Part shown: positions 34,260-45,150 of the stretch, one piece after another
How the letters are laid out: every line of letters begins with the position of its first letter
Numbering within the stretch: position 1 is the first letter of the stretch
Source of the DNA: Ovis canadensis
Lineage: Eukaryota; Chordata; Mammalia; Artiodactyla; Bovidae
NCBI RefSeq assembly: GCF_042477335.2
Contig: NC_091246.1
Coordinates: 213,651,501 to 213,715,500, forward strand
Reading direction: 5' to 3'
Length of the DNA stretch: 64,000 bases
Translations under genes and position numbers: made by a program
The notes under the pieces: generated by a model
What the model was told of the DNA's origin: nothing
Seen by the model: only the letters and a program-made list of their open reading frames with translations
The model's database searches: none

Positions 34260-34430
34260 TCATTTAATAGGTATTTTCTGAATATCTCCTATGCGTTCAA
34301 GGCCCCGGTGAAACAGTGCTGAATAGTAATGAAATGAAGCCATGGAGCTTTCGGTCAAGTACAAAGCTTTGTCAGATGATAGTGCAGATCTCATTCTTAA
34401 GAGATGTTTAATGAGACAACAATAAGCTGA
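34260..34430 (-). repeat. ancient L2/MIR-like remnant (weak)
   Basis: CATTTAATAGGTATTTTCTG followed by GAAGCCATGGAGCTTTCGG has the layout of a common ancient mammalian repeat; strongly diverged. Confidence 0.3.
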
Positions 34431-34494
34431 AGGTTTTTCTGACATCAAACGTGACTGGACTTAATGTCTAAAGTTCGGCCAACCCTGAAACTCC

Positions 34495-34531
34495 AGGTTT
34501 TGGTTACTCTATATTAGAGTAACCAAAACCT
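34495..34531. repeat. perfect 17-bp inverted repeat, 3-base loop
   Basis: Arm AGGTTTTGGTTACTCTA (34495-34511), loop TAT, arm TAGAGTAACCAAAACCT (34515-34531). All 17 pairs match. It is not part of a transposon that I recognise. Confidence 0.95.
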
Positions 34532-34787
34532 TAGAGTACTTGGTACAGTTTGATGGCTCTCCAGGCTAGGGATCAGGATGTACAGCTGATTCTGTGGCTT
34601 AGCCATGGTCTTCTATCCATCAATGTATATATGCGGTGCTGTCTCTACATGTTTTATTTTTTTTTAATTAATTTTTTCTGCTAAGTATTTAAGATGGATA
34701 GGGTAGCACGGAGGGTAGAGAGAAAAGACTAGAACAGTTCTTTCATATGTGATGTGCAATGAAGGGAAACAATCTTCTTATATCCCA

Positions 34788-35297
34788 TCAGTTCAGCTCA
34801 GTTCAGTCACTCAGTCGTGTCTGACTCTTTGCGACCCCATGAATCGCAGCACGCCAGGCCTCCGTATCCATCACCAACTCCCGGAGTTCACTCACACTCA
34901 CGTCCATCGAGTCAGTGATGCCATCCAGCCATCTCATCGTCTGTCGTCCCCTTCTCCTCCTGCCTCCAATCCCTCCCACCATCAGAGTCTTTTCCAATGA
35001 GTCAACTCTTCGCATGAGGTGGCCAAAGTACTGGAGTTTCAGCTTTAGCATCATTCCTTCCAAAGAAATCCCAGGGCTGATCTTCAGAATGGACTGGTTG
35101 GATCTCCTTACAGTCCAAGGGACTCTCAAGAGTCTTCTCCAACACCACAGTTCAAAAGCATCAATTCTTTGGTGCTCAGCTTTCTTGACAGTCCAACTCT
35201 CACATGCATACATGACTACTGGAAAAACCATAGCCTTGACTAGATGGACCTTTGTTGGCAAAGTAATGTCTCTGCTTTTCAATATGCTATCTAGGTT
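34788..35297 (-). mobile_element. BovB 3' fragment
   Basis: It runs from the CAGTTCAGCTCAGTTCAGTC terminus back to CAATATGCTATCTAGGTT. The minus strand keeps one long open segment (34803-35321, about 165 codons of BovB) with [17 protein letters not shown] text (read as [15 protein letters not shown]). No RT core. Confidence 0.93.
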
Positions 35298-35640
35298 CAC
35301 CCCCAAATATCTGGTTGTCATTTCTGTTACTTTTATTCTTTTTCCATTATTGTTTGTGGAATGAGAGCTCTCTTCCCTTACAGATGAGTTTCAATTCTTT
35401 AATTTCTTTGAAAGTGGTTGGAGTCAGGGTGGCTAAACACCATAGAATCATAGTCCTTGAAGTGAGATAAGATAATAGAGATAATCTACTCTCGTCCTTC
35501 CATCTTATACACAAGAGAAGAGAAATTTAGCAGAACACTTTAAAACACTGACTACAAAGGACAGAAGCACCAATAACCACTCGAATTTTAGGCAGAATAT
35601 TGAGTTTTGGAAAATAAAGTTTTACAAAGAATCAAATAGA
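35298..35640. other. unassigned
   Basis: Nothing recognised. Confidence 0.4.
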
Positions 35641-35761
35641 GGGACGTCCCTGGTGGTTCTGTGGTTAAGACTCGGAGCTCCCAATGCGAAGGCATGGGTT
35701 CCAACCTTGGTTGGGGAGCTAAGAACCCACACAACATGGCCAATAAATAAATAAATAAAGT
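35641..35761 (+). repeat. CHR-type SINE with (AAAT)n tail
   Basis: GGGACGTCCCTGGTGGTTCT head, GTTGGGGAGCTAAGAACCCA, AATAAATAAATAAATAAAG tail. Confidence 0.9.
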
Positions 35762-36635
35762 AGTACTTTTAGAAATTACAAAGTTAACCTTGACATTTAA
35801 TTTAGTGGATACATAAAATTGTAGTTTATACCCGGTTGAAGGGAGAATGTAAACTAGAAGACACATCTGAAGAAGTTATCTAAAATGTAGCATAGAAAGA
35901 TGATGATATGCAAGATATGAAAGAAAGTCTAAAAATGAGGAATGGAGATCTAATATATATCTACTCAGAGTTTCAGGACCTGGGAATTTCCTTAAATGCC
36001 TAGAACCAACAAGTATCCCAGCTTTTGGTGAGAGGCTCTATGTGCGTGTTGGGAGGGGGGTGCATTTTTCAGCTCTGCCTTAGCCTTCACCTCCCTTACA
36101 CAGAATCTTAAGGTCATCGAGAGGTGAGAGCTTAGAGCCTTTTCAAGTCGGTCTTGGCAATGCACAGAGCCGTGGGCATGAGCACAATCCATACATGTGT
36201 GTGGCCTTCTTGATTCAGAAGCTTCAGAAAGACCCTCTGTATGTCTCATTCCCAGTTTTTAATTTTTTGGTTAGTCTAATGTTTTCACCCAACTGGTATC
36301 CATCACCTCAGGCAGCTGCAAAGTTAAGTAACTGCCTGTAATTTTTTTTGAAAAATGCTTATGGGGAAAAAAATTTTCACGCTAAATGAACTCTGAGTTA
36401 AGTCAAATAAATCACCCAGCAAGTGGAATTTTCCAGGGAAAATTCCTATGCAACAGACAGGCCATACCATAATTCTCTGGGGATGAAGCTTTAAAAGAGC
36501 TTCAGCCCCTTTCTGTCCCTTCCCTTGGCTCTAAGGCTGCTGTTCTTCACCCTTCACCAGCAGGCTGTTGGGTTTTAAGAATATCATAAAGCAGGAGAGT
36601 ATGAGATGGGACTAGGGAAAGTTAAAAATGCCATA
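35762..36635. other. unassigned intronic sequence
   Basis: No gene or repeat recognised. Confidence 0.4.
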
Positions 36636-36775
36636 GAGGGACTTGCCTAGTGGTCCAGAAGTTAAGAAACCATGCTTCAAATGCAGGGAGCATGGTTTTG
36701 ATCCCTGATTAGGGAACTAGGATCTTACCTGCTGAGTGGTGTGGCCAAAAAATTTAAAAAAAAAAATTTTTTTTT
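36636..36775 (+). repeat. CHR-type SINE with A/T-rich tail
   Basis: GAGGGACTTGCCTAGTGGTC head, TTTTGATCCCTGATTAGGGA, then an A-run followed directly by a T-run (36754-36777), a self-complementary tail. Confidence 0.88.
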
Positions 36776-38111
36776 TAAGACAGAAAACTCATTTCTTTCA
36801 CTGAGATTGAGCTGTTTTTCCTCCTCTCCTTTCTCTTCCTCCTCTTTCTCTCTTACAAACGCTCCCCAGATTGTTGCAAGTCTTTGGGTAATTTCCAGAG
36901 TTCTGAAATATTTGATTCTGACCATTTGCCAGTTTATTGCAGCTTCTGTGAAAAAGAATTTTCTGAGATCCTTACTCCACTAATTTTGCTCATGTCACTA
37001 ATTTTGCTCATAGGGAGTTTGAATTGGCATATTTTGTGTGTCTGGAAACCATTTGACTGAAACAGCATGGTGTTCTTTTAAAAATTCAGCTTATGAAATC
37101 AAAGAAGAGGAATAACCACTTAATAAATCTCTATGGAAAAACATATATTTTTCCCACCATTTCCTTCTCTTTTCTAAACTTGCTTTAGTTCTAGACACCA
37201 TAAAAATGAATGAATAAATAAATGAATTAATGAAATTTGTGACTCACACAGTACAGGGACTGCACAGTCCAGTACAGGAACCTAAACATAATCAGCACTG
37301 AAAGAATGGTGCTGAACCAAAATAGATTAGCTCAAAATAGGCAAAATTGACCTGCTGTCTATTATATTTTATCCTATTCATAACATTAAATATTTAGTTT
37401 TATATTTAGGTTGCCCACTTCTTTTAGTTTTTATGGGATATATCTTAGTTTGGGTAAAAATATAGGTTTAATGGTAAATTCTTTCTGTTAAAAATAGAAG
37501 AAAGGAGAAAAGAAGGAAGAGACAGAAAAGTATTCTTGTTAGCTGAAAAGATGGTGGCACCAACAAATTTTGCAAGTATTCTGACAAACACCTAGCAGAA
37601 ATAAACTTATTTTCCATCAGAAAATTCATAACTAGCTCAATTGAAGGACATAAGGTAAAAAAAAACCTGTTTGGAAATAATCTGAAAACATTCTTGCATC
37701 TCATACCTTTCTTAATCTGTTATAATGAATGAATCATAATATTTTAAGAAGATAAGAGCTGTTCATAATGAGTGCTAAGTTGAAAGGACTAAAAATCTTT
37801 AGTAATATGATTATGAAACAACATAATATGATAGGGTGAGATAATGAGTCTTTCATTTCCTGTTTTAAAAAATTATAGAAATACTAAGTGGCTTTTTATT
37901 TTGCTTTACTTTTTGTTAGAGAAGATGTGAAAGTTAAATAGAATCTAGTTATGTTTTCACATACAAACACACTTGTGCACAAATATTGACTAAATTTTGT
38001 AAAAATGTAATAAAAATGGTATAAAAACCATTTTATCTCTTTATTTCTCTTTGACTCCCTTTAATTAATAATGGATATAAAAGTAGGCCTTCAATTACGA
38101 TTCTAAAAAAG
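36776..38111. other. unassigned intronic sequence, 1.3 kb
   Basis: AT-rich. It contains a small tandem duplication at 36978-37011 (CACTAATTTTGCTCAT twice, separated by GT). No gene or transposon recognised. Confidence 0.45.
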
Positions 38112-39102
38112 ATTGTTGTTGCTCAGTCACTCAGTCGTGTCTGACTGTTTGTGACCCCATGAAATGAAAGGAGTATGTCAACGATGTATATTGTCACCCT
38201 GCTTATTTAACTTATATGCAGAGTACACCATGCGAAATGCCAGGCTGGATGAAGCACAAGCTGGAATCAAGATTGTGTAACCTCAGATATGCAGATGACA
38301 CCACCCTTATGGCAGAAAGCAAAGAAGAAATAAAGAGCCTCTTGATGAAAGTGAAAGAGGAAAGTGAAAAAGCTGGCTTAGAACTCACTCAACATTAAAA
38401 AAAAAACCTAAGATCATGGCATGTGGTCCCATCACTTCATGGCAAATAGATGGGGAAACAATGGAAACAATGAGAGACTTTATTTTGGGGGGCTCCAAAA
38501 TCACTGCTGATGGTGACTGCAGCCACGAAATTAAAAGATGCTCCTAGGAAGAAAAGCTGTGACCAACCTAGACAGCATATTAAAAATCAGAGACATTACT
38601 TTCCCAACAAAGGTCTGTCTAGTCAAAGCTATGGTTTTTCCAGTAGTCGTGTAAGGACGTGAGAGTTGGAGTATAAAGAAAGCTGAGTGCTGAAGAATTG
38701 ATGCTTTTGAACTAGGGTGTTGTAGAAGACTCTTGAGAGTCCCTTGGACAACAAGGAGATCCAACCAGTCCATCCTAGGGGAAATTGGACCTGAATATTC
38801 ACTGGAAGGACTGATGCTGAAGGGGAAGCTCCAATACTTTGGTCATCTGATGGGAAGAACTGACTCATTAGGAAAGACCCTGATGCTGGGAAAGACTGAG
38901 GAGAAGGGGACGGCAGAGGAAGAGATGGTTGGATGGCATCACTGATTTGATGGACGTGAGTTTGAGCAAGCTCCGGGAGTTGGTGATGGACAGAGAAGCC
39001 TGGCGTATTACAGTCCATGGAGTCACAGAGAATTGGACCTGACTGAGCAACTGAACTGAACTGGACTGCAGCATGCCAGGCTTACCTGTCCTTCACCAAC
39101 AA
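38112..39102 (-). repeat. short BovB/SINE tail split by a later BovB
   Basis: The left piece (38112-38161, TTGTTGCTCAGTCACTCAGT... GACCCCATG) and right piece (39063-39102, GACTGCAGCATGCCAGGCTT...) join to one continuous minus-strand BovB/Bov tail. Confidence 0.8.
38162..39062 (+). mobile_element. BovB fragment with YADD box, inactive
   Basis: It begins just before the motif B region (TATTGTCACCCTGCTTATTT), keeps LRYADDTTLMAESKEE (from about 38278) and ends AGCAACTGAACTGAACTG. It is deleted between motif B and YADD, with several frameshifts. Confidence 0.92.
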
Positions 39103-39559
39103 AGATAGTTCACATCTTTAAAAATTATTTCATCTGTATTAATACTTAAAATCATCTAAGAAAAAGCAATATCCTCAGTTCTTGCAACATTAAGTCTTAT
39201 GACTTTTAAATTTGAAAAAAAAAAAAAAGCACTCAAAAATAGGAAGGTTCTTCAAGACATCAGACCCCATCTCCTTAGAATGGCTTTTGTCATGGAAAAA
39301 GAGTGATTATTCTAGTTAAAAAGAGAAAAGGGAGTTTAATATGATTAGTGATTTAATATGATTGATTAGATACTGATTTTAAAAAGCTATAAAAGATATT
39401 TTGAGAATAATAGGGGGAATTTTAATATGAATTGAATATCATTAAGATATTTTATTCATTTTCTTAGGTATGTTAATGATACTGTTTTGTACGACAATCT
39501 TCTTTATTCTAGGTAAATGCTGAAGTTTTTAGGGATGAAGTCTACAATCTAACTTTCAA
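39063..39559. other. unassigned after the split tail
   Basis: Apart from the 40-base tail piece, AT-rich sequence with a poly-A run at about 39217-39229; nothing assignable. Confidence 0.4.
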
Positions 39560-39682
39560 AAGATTCAGAAAAGCTCTAGGATAAATCATAATGGAAAAGA
39601 ATGTTAAAAACTGTATATATAGCTGGGTCATTTTGCTGTATAGCAGAAATTATTGTAACTCAACCTTGTAAACCTACTATGT
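39560..39682 (+). mobile_element. L1 3' end stub
   Basis: AGCTGGGTCATTTTGCTGTA, TAGCAGAAATTATTGTAACT, CAACCTTGTAA resembles the L1 3' terminus before its final AT-rich tail. Confidence 0.65.
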
Positions 39683-39750
39683 GCATGCATGTGTGCTAAG
39701 TCACTTCAGTTGTGTCTGATTCTTTGTGACACTATGGATCATAGCCCATT
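39683..39750 (-). repeat. truncated Bov-tA
   Basis: Only the tail-side part: GTGTGCTAAGTCACTTCAGT to ATCATAGCCCATTCC, next to an A-run. Confidence 0.8.
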
Positions 39751-40599
39751 CCAAAAAAAAAGAAAATATACATATATATGTATACATATACATAGCAGTC
39801 ATCCAGATAGAAGTGAAAAAATCTAATTTTAATCGTGAAATGTGGTGAATGGAAACGCATTCTCCAGATCCCTCTATAAGGACAACCTTGTTGTCCTCAC
39901 TCCTGGAAGAGCTGTCAAGAGAGTGCCTCCGTCAATAAATAACAGCCCTTCAGAGACTTCTACTACTACGTAGAGGCCCTTGGCCCAAGGTCCTACCCTT
40001 CTAGAGTAGCCAACTGCCAACAATGATTAAGATGGAAGTAGGAAGGCCTGGTCACCTTGGACCAGTGAAGGGTAATTCTGATGAGTCCGTTTTAGTTTCA
40101 GAGGTCCATCGAGAGTCAAATATGGTTGTCAGTTCTACCTTACAGCTTAATCTCTCCCTCTGCCTGGTTGTGTTGTCCCCCATGCCCACCCCCTCACCTC
40201 CCATTCCACATGTAGATGTTGATTCGAAGGGCATAACCTAGTAAACATCTGACCATTAAACTCTGTCTTAAACTAGAAGAAGACCATTAAATTTTTCTTC
40301 TAGGAGAACTGAATCTGCAACGCAAGATGGGTATCAGACAAACTTCAAATAAAGAACTTTTTTTTTTTAAGTTCTGTTTTCATTAAAAAATGTCAGAGTC
40401 ATCAGAGTCAAAAAAGGCTGTGTAAATGTTCTGGATTAAAACAGATTAGAGAAACATGACAGTTTTAATGAGACATGTGATACTGCCATGTATCTTGTAC
40501 TGGAGGAAAATAAAAAGCCAGAAAGAACATTGCTAGATCAATTGACAAAACTAGAATATGGACTATAGATTAGATTTTAAAAAGGATTGCATCAAAACT
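39751..40599. other. unassigned intronic sequence
   Basis: Contains a T/A run at about 40359-40369; no gene recognised. Confidence 0.4.
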
Positions 40600-40768
40600 A
40601 TTACACATAGAATGGATAAACAACAAGGTCCTACTGCATAGCACAGAGAACTATATTCAATATCCTGTGATAAACCATAATGGAAAATATATTAAAAAGA
40701 ATGCACATATATGTATAACTGAATCACTGTGCTGTATACCAGAAACTAACACATTATAAATCAACTAT
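40600..40768 (+). mobile_element. L1 3' end fragment
   Basis: CAAGGTCCTACTGCATAGCA, TATATGTATAACTGAATCAC, TGTATACCAGAAACTAACAC, TAAATCAACTATG. Confidence 0.85.
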
Positions 40769-40774
40769 GTGTGT

Positions 40775-40980
40775 GTGTATGCTCAGTCACCCAGTCTAGT
40801 CCGACTCTTTGCTACCCCCTGAACTATAGACCACCAGACTCCTCTGTCCATGGAATTTTCCAGGCAAGAATACTGGAGCAGGTTGCCATTTCTTTCTCCA
40901 GGGGATCTTCCCGACCCAGGGATCGAACCTGCATCTCTGACACCTCCTGCATTAGCAGGTGGATTCTTTACCATTGTGCC
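40775..40980 (-). repeat. Bov-tA SINE with (TG)n at tail
   Basis: GTGTGTATGCTCAGTCACCC tail side; CGACCCAGGGATCGAACCTG, GGTGGATTCTTTACCATTGT head. Inserted at the end of the L1 stub. Confidence 0.9.
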
Positions 40981-41174
40981 AAAAATACAGCATCAATTTT
41001 AAATTTACTGTAATTGGTAAATATACAGTGGTTAGATAGGAGAATGTCCTTGTTCTTAAGAAATAGGCACTGAAAAATATAGGGGAAAGGGGACGTAATG
41101 TATGCAACTTTCTCTCAAGCAATTCAGAGAAACAACATATACACATACATATAGTAAAAGCAAATGGGGCAGGG

Positions 41175-41234
41175 AAGGGCCAGTGGTTAGGACTCTGTGC
41201 TCTCACTGCCCAGGGCCTGTGGTTGATCCTTGGC
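41175..41234 (+). repeat. CHR-type SINE head fragment
   Basis: GGGAAGGGCCAGTGGTTAGG, ACTCTGTGCTCTCACTGCCC, then cut off after TGGTTGATCC by the Bov-tA. Confidence 0.65.
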
Positions 41235-41388
41235 TCCTCTGCCCATGGGATCCGCCAGGCAAGAATACTGGATTAGGTTGCCATTCCCTTCTCCAGGGGA
41301 TTTTCCCGACCCAGGGATTGAACCCGTATCTCTTATGTCTCCTGCTTTGGCAGGCGGGTTCTTCACCACTAGCGCCACCTGGGAATTT
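41235..41388 (-). repeat. Bov-tA SINE, tail-truncated
   Basis: CAGGCAAGAATACTGGATTA core to CGGGTTCTTCACCACTAGCG, CCACCTGGGAA head. The tail third is missing at the junction with the CHR fragment. Confidence 0.88.
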
Positions 41389-41799
41389 CGGTATAGATGA
41401 ATAATTCTACCTATTACACATCAGCTCCTATCATTATGGCCAAAAAAGAACTTCGTTTTACTGTTTTTGGTTACTTTTTCTTTCTTACTGTAAATTGAGA
41501 GAATCGGAATTCTGTGATTATTTCAACAGCCAAGTAGTTAATCTGGGTGGAGCTGAGTTGAGAAGCAGTTTGAGGTAGTGCTTCTGGGTTCCTGGAGGGG
41601 GCAGCAGAGAGCTTTTTGAATGCAAACCTGTTATGGCGCTCAGGTACAGGGTGACCTTGAGGAAAAAAAGACAATGGCAACTAAGGGCTTAGGAGGAGAG
41701 GACCCACCACCGCACAATTTCGAGCTGACTTGAAACTAGGAAAATCAATGCTCCACTACATGTGGAGGAATGAAATCAGGAAGCTACATGAAGCCAACA

Positions 41800-42242
41800 C
41801 ATCAAACTTGTAGTTTATTTATTAACAAATGGTCAATACTCAACGAAACCAGAAATGAATAATGCTGCAGGGGACTGAACAGTCAGGAATCAGAATGCAG
41901 AAATCAGGACTGGAGCAAGAACCAACAGGAAACTAAACAGATGTGGAAAAAGGGCACAGTAGCCGGGGAGGGGGTGGGTGGATGGGGGGATCCATTTTGT
42001 CCTATTTGGATATTTCCCCACCTGGGCCTGGGTGGAAGTGTTAACCATGAAACAAACGCTTTCTCATGATGATGACTTCCTTGCAGACCACTGGGGCTGA
42101 TAGTGCTGGTGGCTAACAGGGCTAAAGTGTCCCCCAGAGGCGTACACTGTGGTTGTTTCAGGGCACGCTTTATATTCTGCTCTTCTAGCCTTGCTATTTC
42201 TACTTCCAGTTTAGAAACAGAGAACGTCAAGGGAAGCATCAC
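41800..42242 (-). other. candidate minus-strand 3'-terminal exon or retrocopy (unassigned)
   Basis: On the minus strand a 112-codon frame (42242-41904) starts MMLPLTFSVSKLEVEIARLE and has a short Lys/Glu/Leu-rich, coiled-coil-like segment (about residues 10-30), then low-complexity Ser/Pro text. Downstream is AATAAATAAA (about 41816-41825) followed about 15 bases later by a GT-rich TTTGATGTGTTGG, a plausible poly(A) site. No known family recognised. It could be a terminal exon, an old retrocopy or chance. Confidence 0.2.
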
Positions 42243-42389
42243 TGAGATTTCAATTTTTCACCTTTAGCTTCCCGTCCAGCACCCACCTTCTCATTTTCAA
42301 ATCTAAAAAGCTGCCTGCTCCCTAGGCCACTTTTATCCAAAATAATTTGTTTAAATTTGTAATTAGTTATTTTACATGGAGTGACCTAA

Positions 42390-42507
42390 AAATGGCAGCC
42401 CACTCCAGTATTCTTGCCTGGAGAATCCCATGGACAGAGGAGCCTGGTGGGCTATAGTCCATGGGGTTGCAAGAGCTGGACACAACTTAGTGACTAAAAC
42501 CAACAAC
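42390..42507 (+). repeat. Bov-tA SINE, 5'-truncated
   Basis: GGCAGCCCACTCCAGTATTC to ACACAACTTAGTGACTAAAA; 3' half only. Confidence 0.88.
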
Positions 42508-44099
42508 CTAAAATTATCCTTTTAAGTAAGATCAGCAAATTATCTAAAGTGTTTTCAAAGTGATATCTTACCATACTGCTCAAAAAGGACCATAATCCTC
42601 AGGTTCTTGACACACTGAGGTGGAACATTGGAGATAAAAATCAGTAAGTACAAGTGGTCTTAATACAGAGGTACACTGTCAGACATGATTTATGATATAT
42701 AGACATCCTGAAAAATATGATTTGTGGTGGGGCTTTATTTCAGGTTTTCTCTGCTTGTCATTGTCTTTTGTGTATTTTACAATCATGAAAGTTACAGACA
42801 ACTTTTCATAATGCAAATAATCTCCTCCAGAGAAATACAAATGAATTGTGTCTAGCGAGATGCAATTGATTATTGTCCTATAAATATTGACCAGTTTTGC
42901 AACTGTTTATAAATCCATTTCAACAGTCCTGATGGTCTATACTATACATGTGTGAGAATTTGAATTCTCCTTTTAACCCATTTAACTGATTGTATCATTA
43001 ATTAATGAGTTAAGTAAAAGCCTTTGAAACAGGTTAACTTTATATTTATATGTGAGTCATGATTTACCTGGGTTTTTTTTTTTTTTTTCCAAATCAGGTC
43101 TTTTAATAGGTCTTTATTCCAACAGTATTAGTCTAACCTTGGGAGGACAAATGGAAGTAGGAAGAGGGAGGTAGGGTTGTGGTAAGGTGTTTTTAAAAGT
43201 GTCTATAAAGTTTCTTTCTGGCCATGAATTTCCAAAATCTAAATTTACCTTCTACTCCTAGGGTAATGATACCACTAAACCTTAGGACAGGGGGACACAT
43301 TTAGAGGAAGGGGTGAGGTGGGGTCAAGGGCTTGGTTGAAGTCCAGTACCAGGCAAGCAGGGAAGGGCTGAAGGAGAGAAAATCTGGATACCACCACAAG
43401 GTTGTACTGCTGAAGCAAATTCTTCCTAAATTTAGGGATCTCAGACTCTTTTCCCTTCGCTCTTCATTCGTATCTGCTCTCTTTAAGAATGGTATGTTAA
43501 AGCCAGGCCCTTGATATGACTGTTGGAAGCTTAGTACAATTGTTTTACACAGCCAGGACATTAAGACAGCATTCAAATATGTACAGCTTTCATTTTATCT
43601 CTCTTGCTTTCTCTTTTTTTTGCAGTCAGACTGAGGCCTCTTAATCCCTTCAGCCACTACTCAGAGAAGGGGAACCAAGCCAATGTTCTAGCCACCTCCA
43701 AACTTCAAAATAATTGGCTAGCCATGGCACTTTGCCTGGTCAGTGCTGCAGCTGGAGGACACAGGATGCCTTCCTCATCCTGAGGATACACCATTTGCCT
43801 CACCAAAGCAGGATGAAGAGAAGTCCCAGCGGCCACCCAAGAAATTTCCGTTCTATGAAATCAGCAGAGAGACCTGCCCTGCCCTAACTATTCCCGGAGA
43901 TAACTAAACCCATGAGGGTGTTCATGCAGAGCTGACTGTTACCCCCACACCCCCTTCTCCAGTCTTCCCTGCCTGTCTTCTTCCTGTCTTGTTACCCTGG
44001 CTAAACTACCTTCTTCCCTACCAGTCCCTCCTCACCATGTGCTTTGATGTAATCCAGAAACAATCAGAATCCTTTCTGGGCCACCTTTTATGATGGGTA
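42508..44099. other. unassigned intronic sequence, 1.6 kb
   Basis: Contains a T17 run at about 43073-43089. ORFs 43301-43576 (minus) and 43332-43514 (plus) overlap antisense and have no recognisable domain. Confidence 0.45.
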
Positions 44100-44153
44100 G
44101 GAATGACAGCCCTGGAGTCAGGCAGACCTTGGCTTCTAATTGCAATGCCACTT

Positions 44154-44957
44154 TGGAGGCAGGAAATAGATGGGCTCCAGGCTAGGCATTTACAGCTAGC
44201 CTACATTTTACAGTTCTGAGCAAGGAGGCCGGTGGGCTCTGGGCTAGATATTTACTTCCGTCTTAGAATGCAAATAACAGCTGGAGTTTGCCTCCTATGG
44301 ACACTTTAAGATAATGGTTATGGCAGGGACAGAGAGAGGCTAAACTCTGTTGGAATAACAGATCAAGAGGTCCCGTATTTCCCATTCTCGGGCCAAGGGA
44401 GTCACTGCACATGTGTAGAAGGTCTCCTTAGGGGTCAAAAAGGAGGTGGCACCGCCCCAGCATAGGTGATGCCAAGGTCCCTCCACAGGCCCCTGGGCTG
44501 GAATCCATCTTGGGAAAAAGTTGCACATGCACGTTGGGGAGGGTCCTAGGACAGATAGAGGGTGAGAGAAGACAGATAATTGGCCAAAGGTAAACAAAGA
44601 CCCAGAACTGCCCTACCTTAAGGATTTAACCACCTCTTTACCACACTCCTCCTCATCAGCCATGATGCTCACACCCTTTCTCTCCTGGTGTGTATCTCTG
44701 TCTTGCTTCTGTCTTAATGAAACAAACTATTTCTCTGTGTCCTCTCCCACTTGGTGTACTGTATTTCTAAAAATAAACTTTGTACCTGTTTCTACAGTTT
44801 TTGCCTCCTTGACACATGCACTTTTCAATGGGGGCAAGGGCCAGGGGAATTTTGTTTCTAGCCTCTAGCCCCTGGTGAACTAGTGGCTGGGATTCCTGAT
44901 TTTCACCCCAGGTCTAATTCCTCGGCAGAGAACTAAGATCTGGATTCTCGCTACCAC
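44154..44957 (+). mobile_element. solo-LTR-like ruminant ERV remnant, about 0.8 kb
   Basis: It begins TG (TGGAGGCAGG...). It carries a polyadenylation signal AATAAA near 44772 followed by the GT-rich CTTTGTACCTGTTTC, and a C/T-rich U5-like end. No viral coding sequence lies on either side, so a solo LTR is likely. CCACT occurs on both sides (44148-44152 and 44958-44962), a possible target duplication. Confidence 0.55.
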
Positions 44958-45020
44958 CCACTGCTATCTTTCTGTCTCTCACCTGTGTGGCCTTGGAAAG
45001 TCAGTCAAAAGCTCTAAGCA

Positions 45021-45071
45021 TACAGGGTTATCGTTCCATCTATTGTAAAGTAAAATAAAGTAAAAAAAAAA
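45021..45071 (+). mobile_element. 51-bp L1-mediated micro-insertion
   Basis: A perfect 14-bp target duplication AAAAGCTCTAAGCA (45007-45020 and 45072-45085) encloses the last ~18 bases of a bovine L1 (TGTAAAGTAAAATAAAGT), a poly-A run and about 20 bases of unrelated 5' sequence (TACAGGGTTATCGTTCCATC). Confidence 0.88.
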
Positions 45072-45150
45072 AAAAGCTCTAAGCAGCAATTTCTCCATCT
45101 GTAAAAATAGGGTTAATATAATAATAATATCTATTGTATCAGGAAGTTGT

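Larger units (their letters stand above)
44100..45150 (+). repeat. MIR SINE split by an LTR and an L1 micro-insertion
   Basis: Left part 44100-44153 (CCTGGAGTCAGGCAGACCTT, TGCAATGCCACTT). The right part resumes at about 44977 (ACCTGTGTGGCCTTGGAAAG, TTTCTCCATCTGTAAAAATA). Together they give one MIR in order. Confidence 0.7.

Noticed and set aside
43301..43576. 91-aa minus-strand ORF overlapping a 60-aa plus-strand ORF
   Set aside because: Mutual antisense frames without recognisable domain or splice sites.
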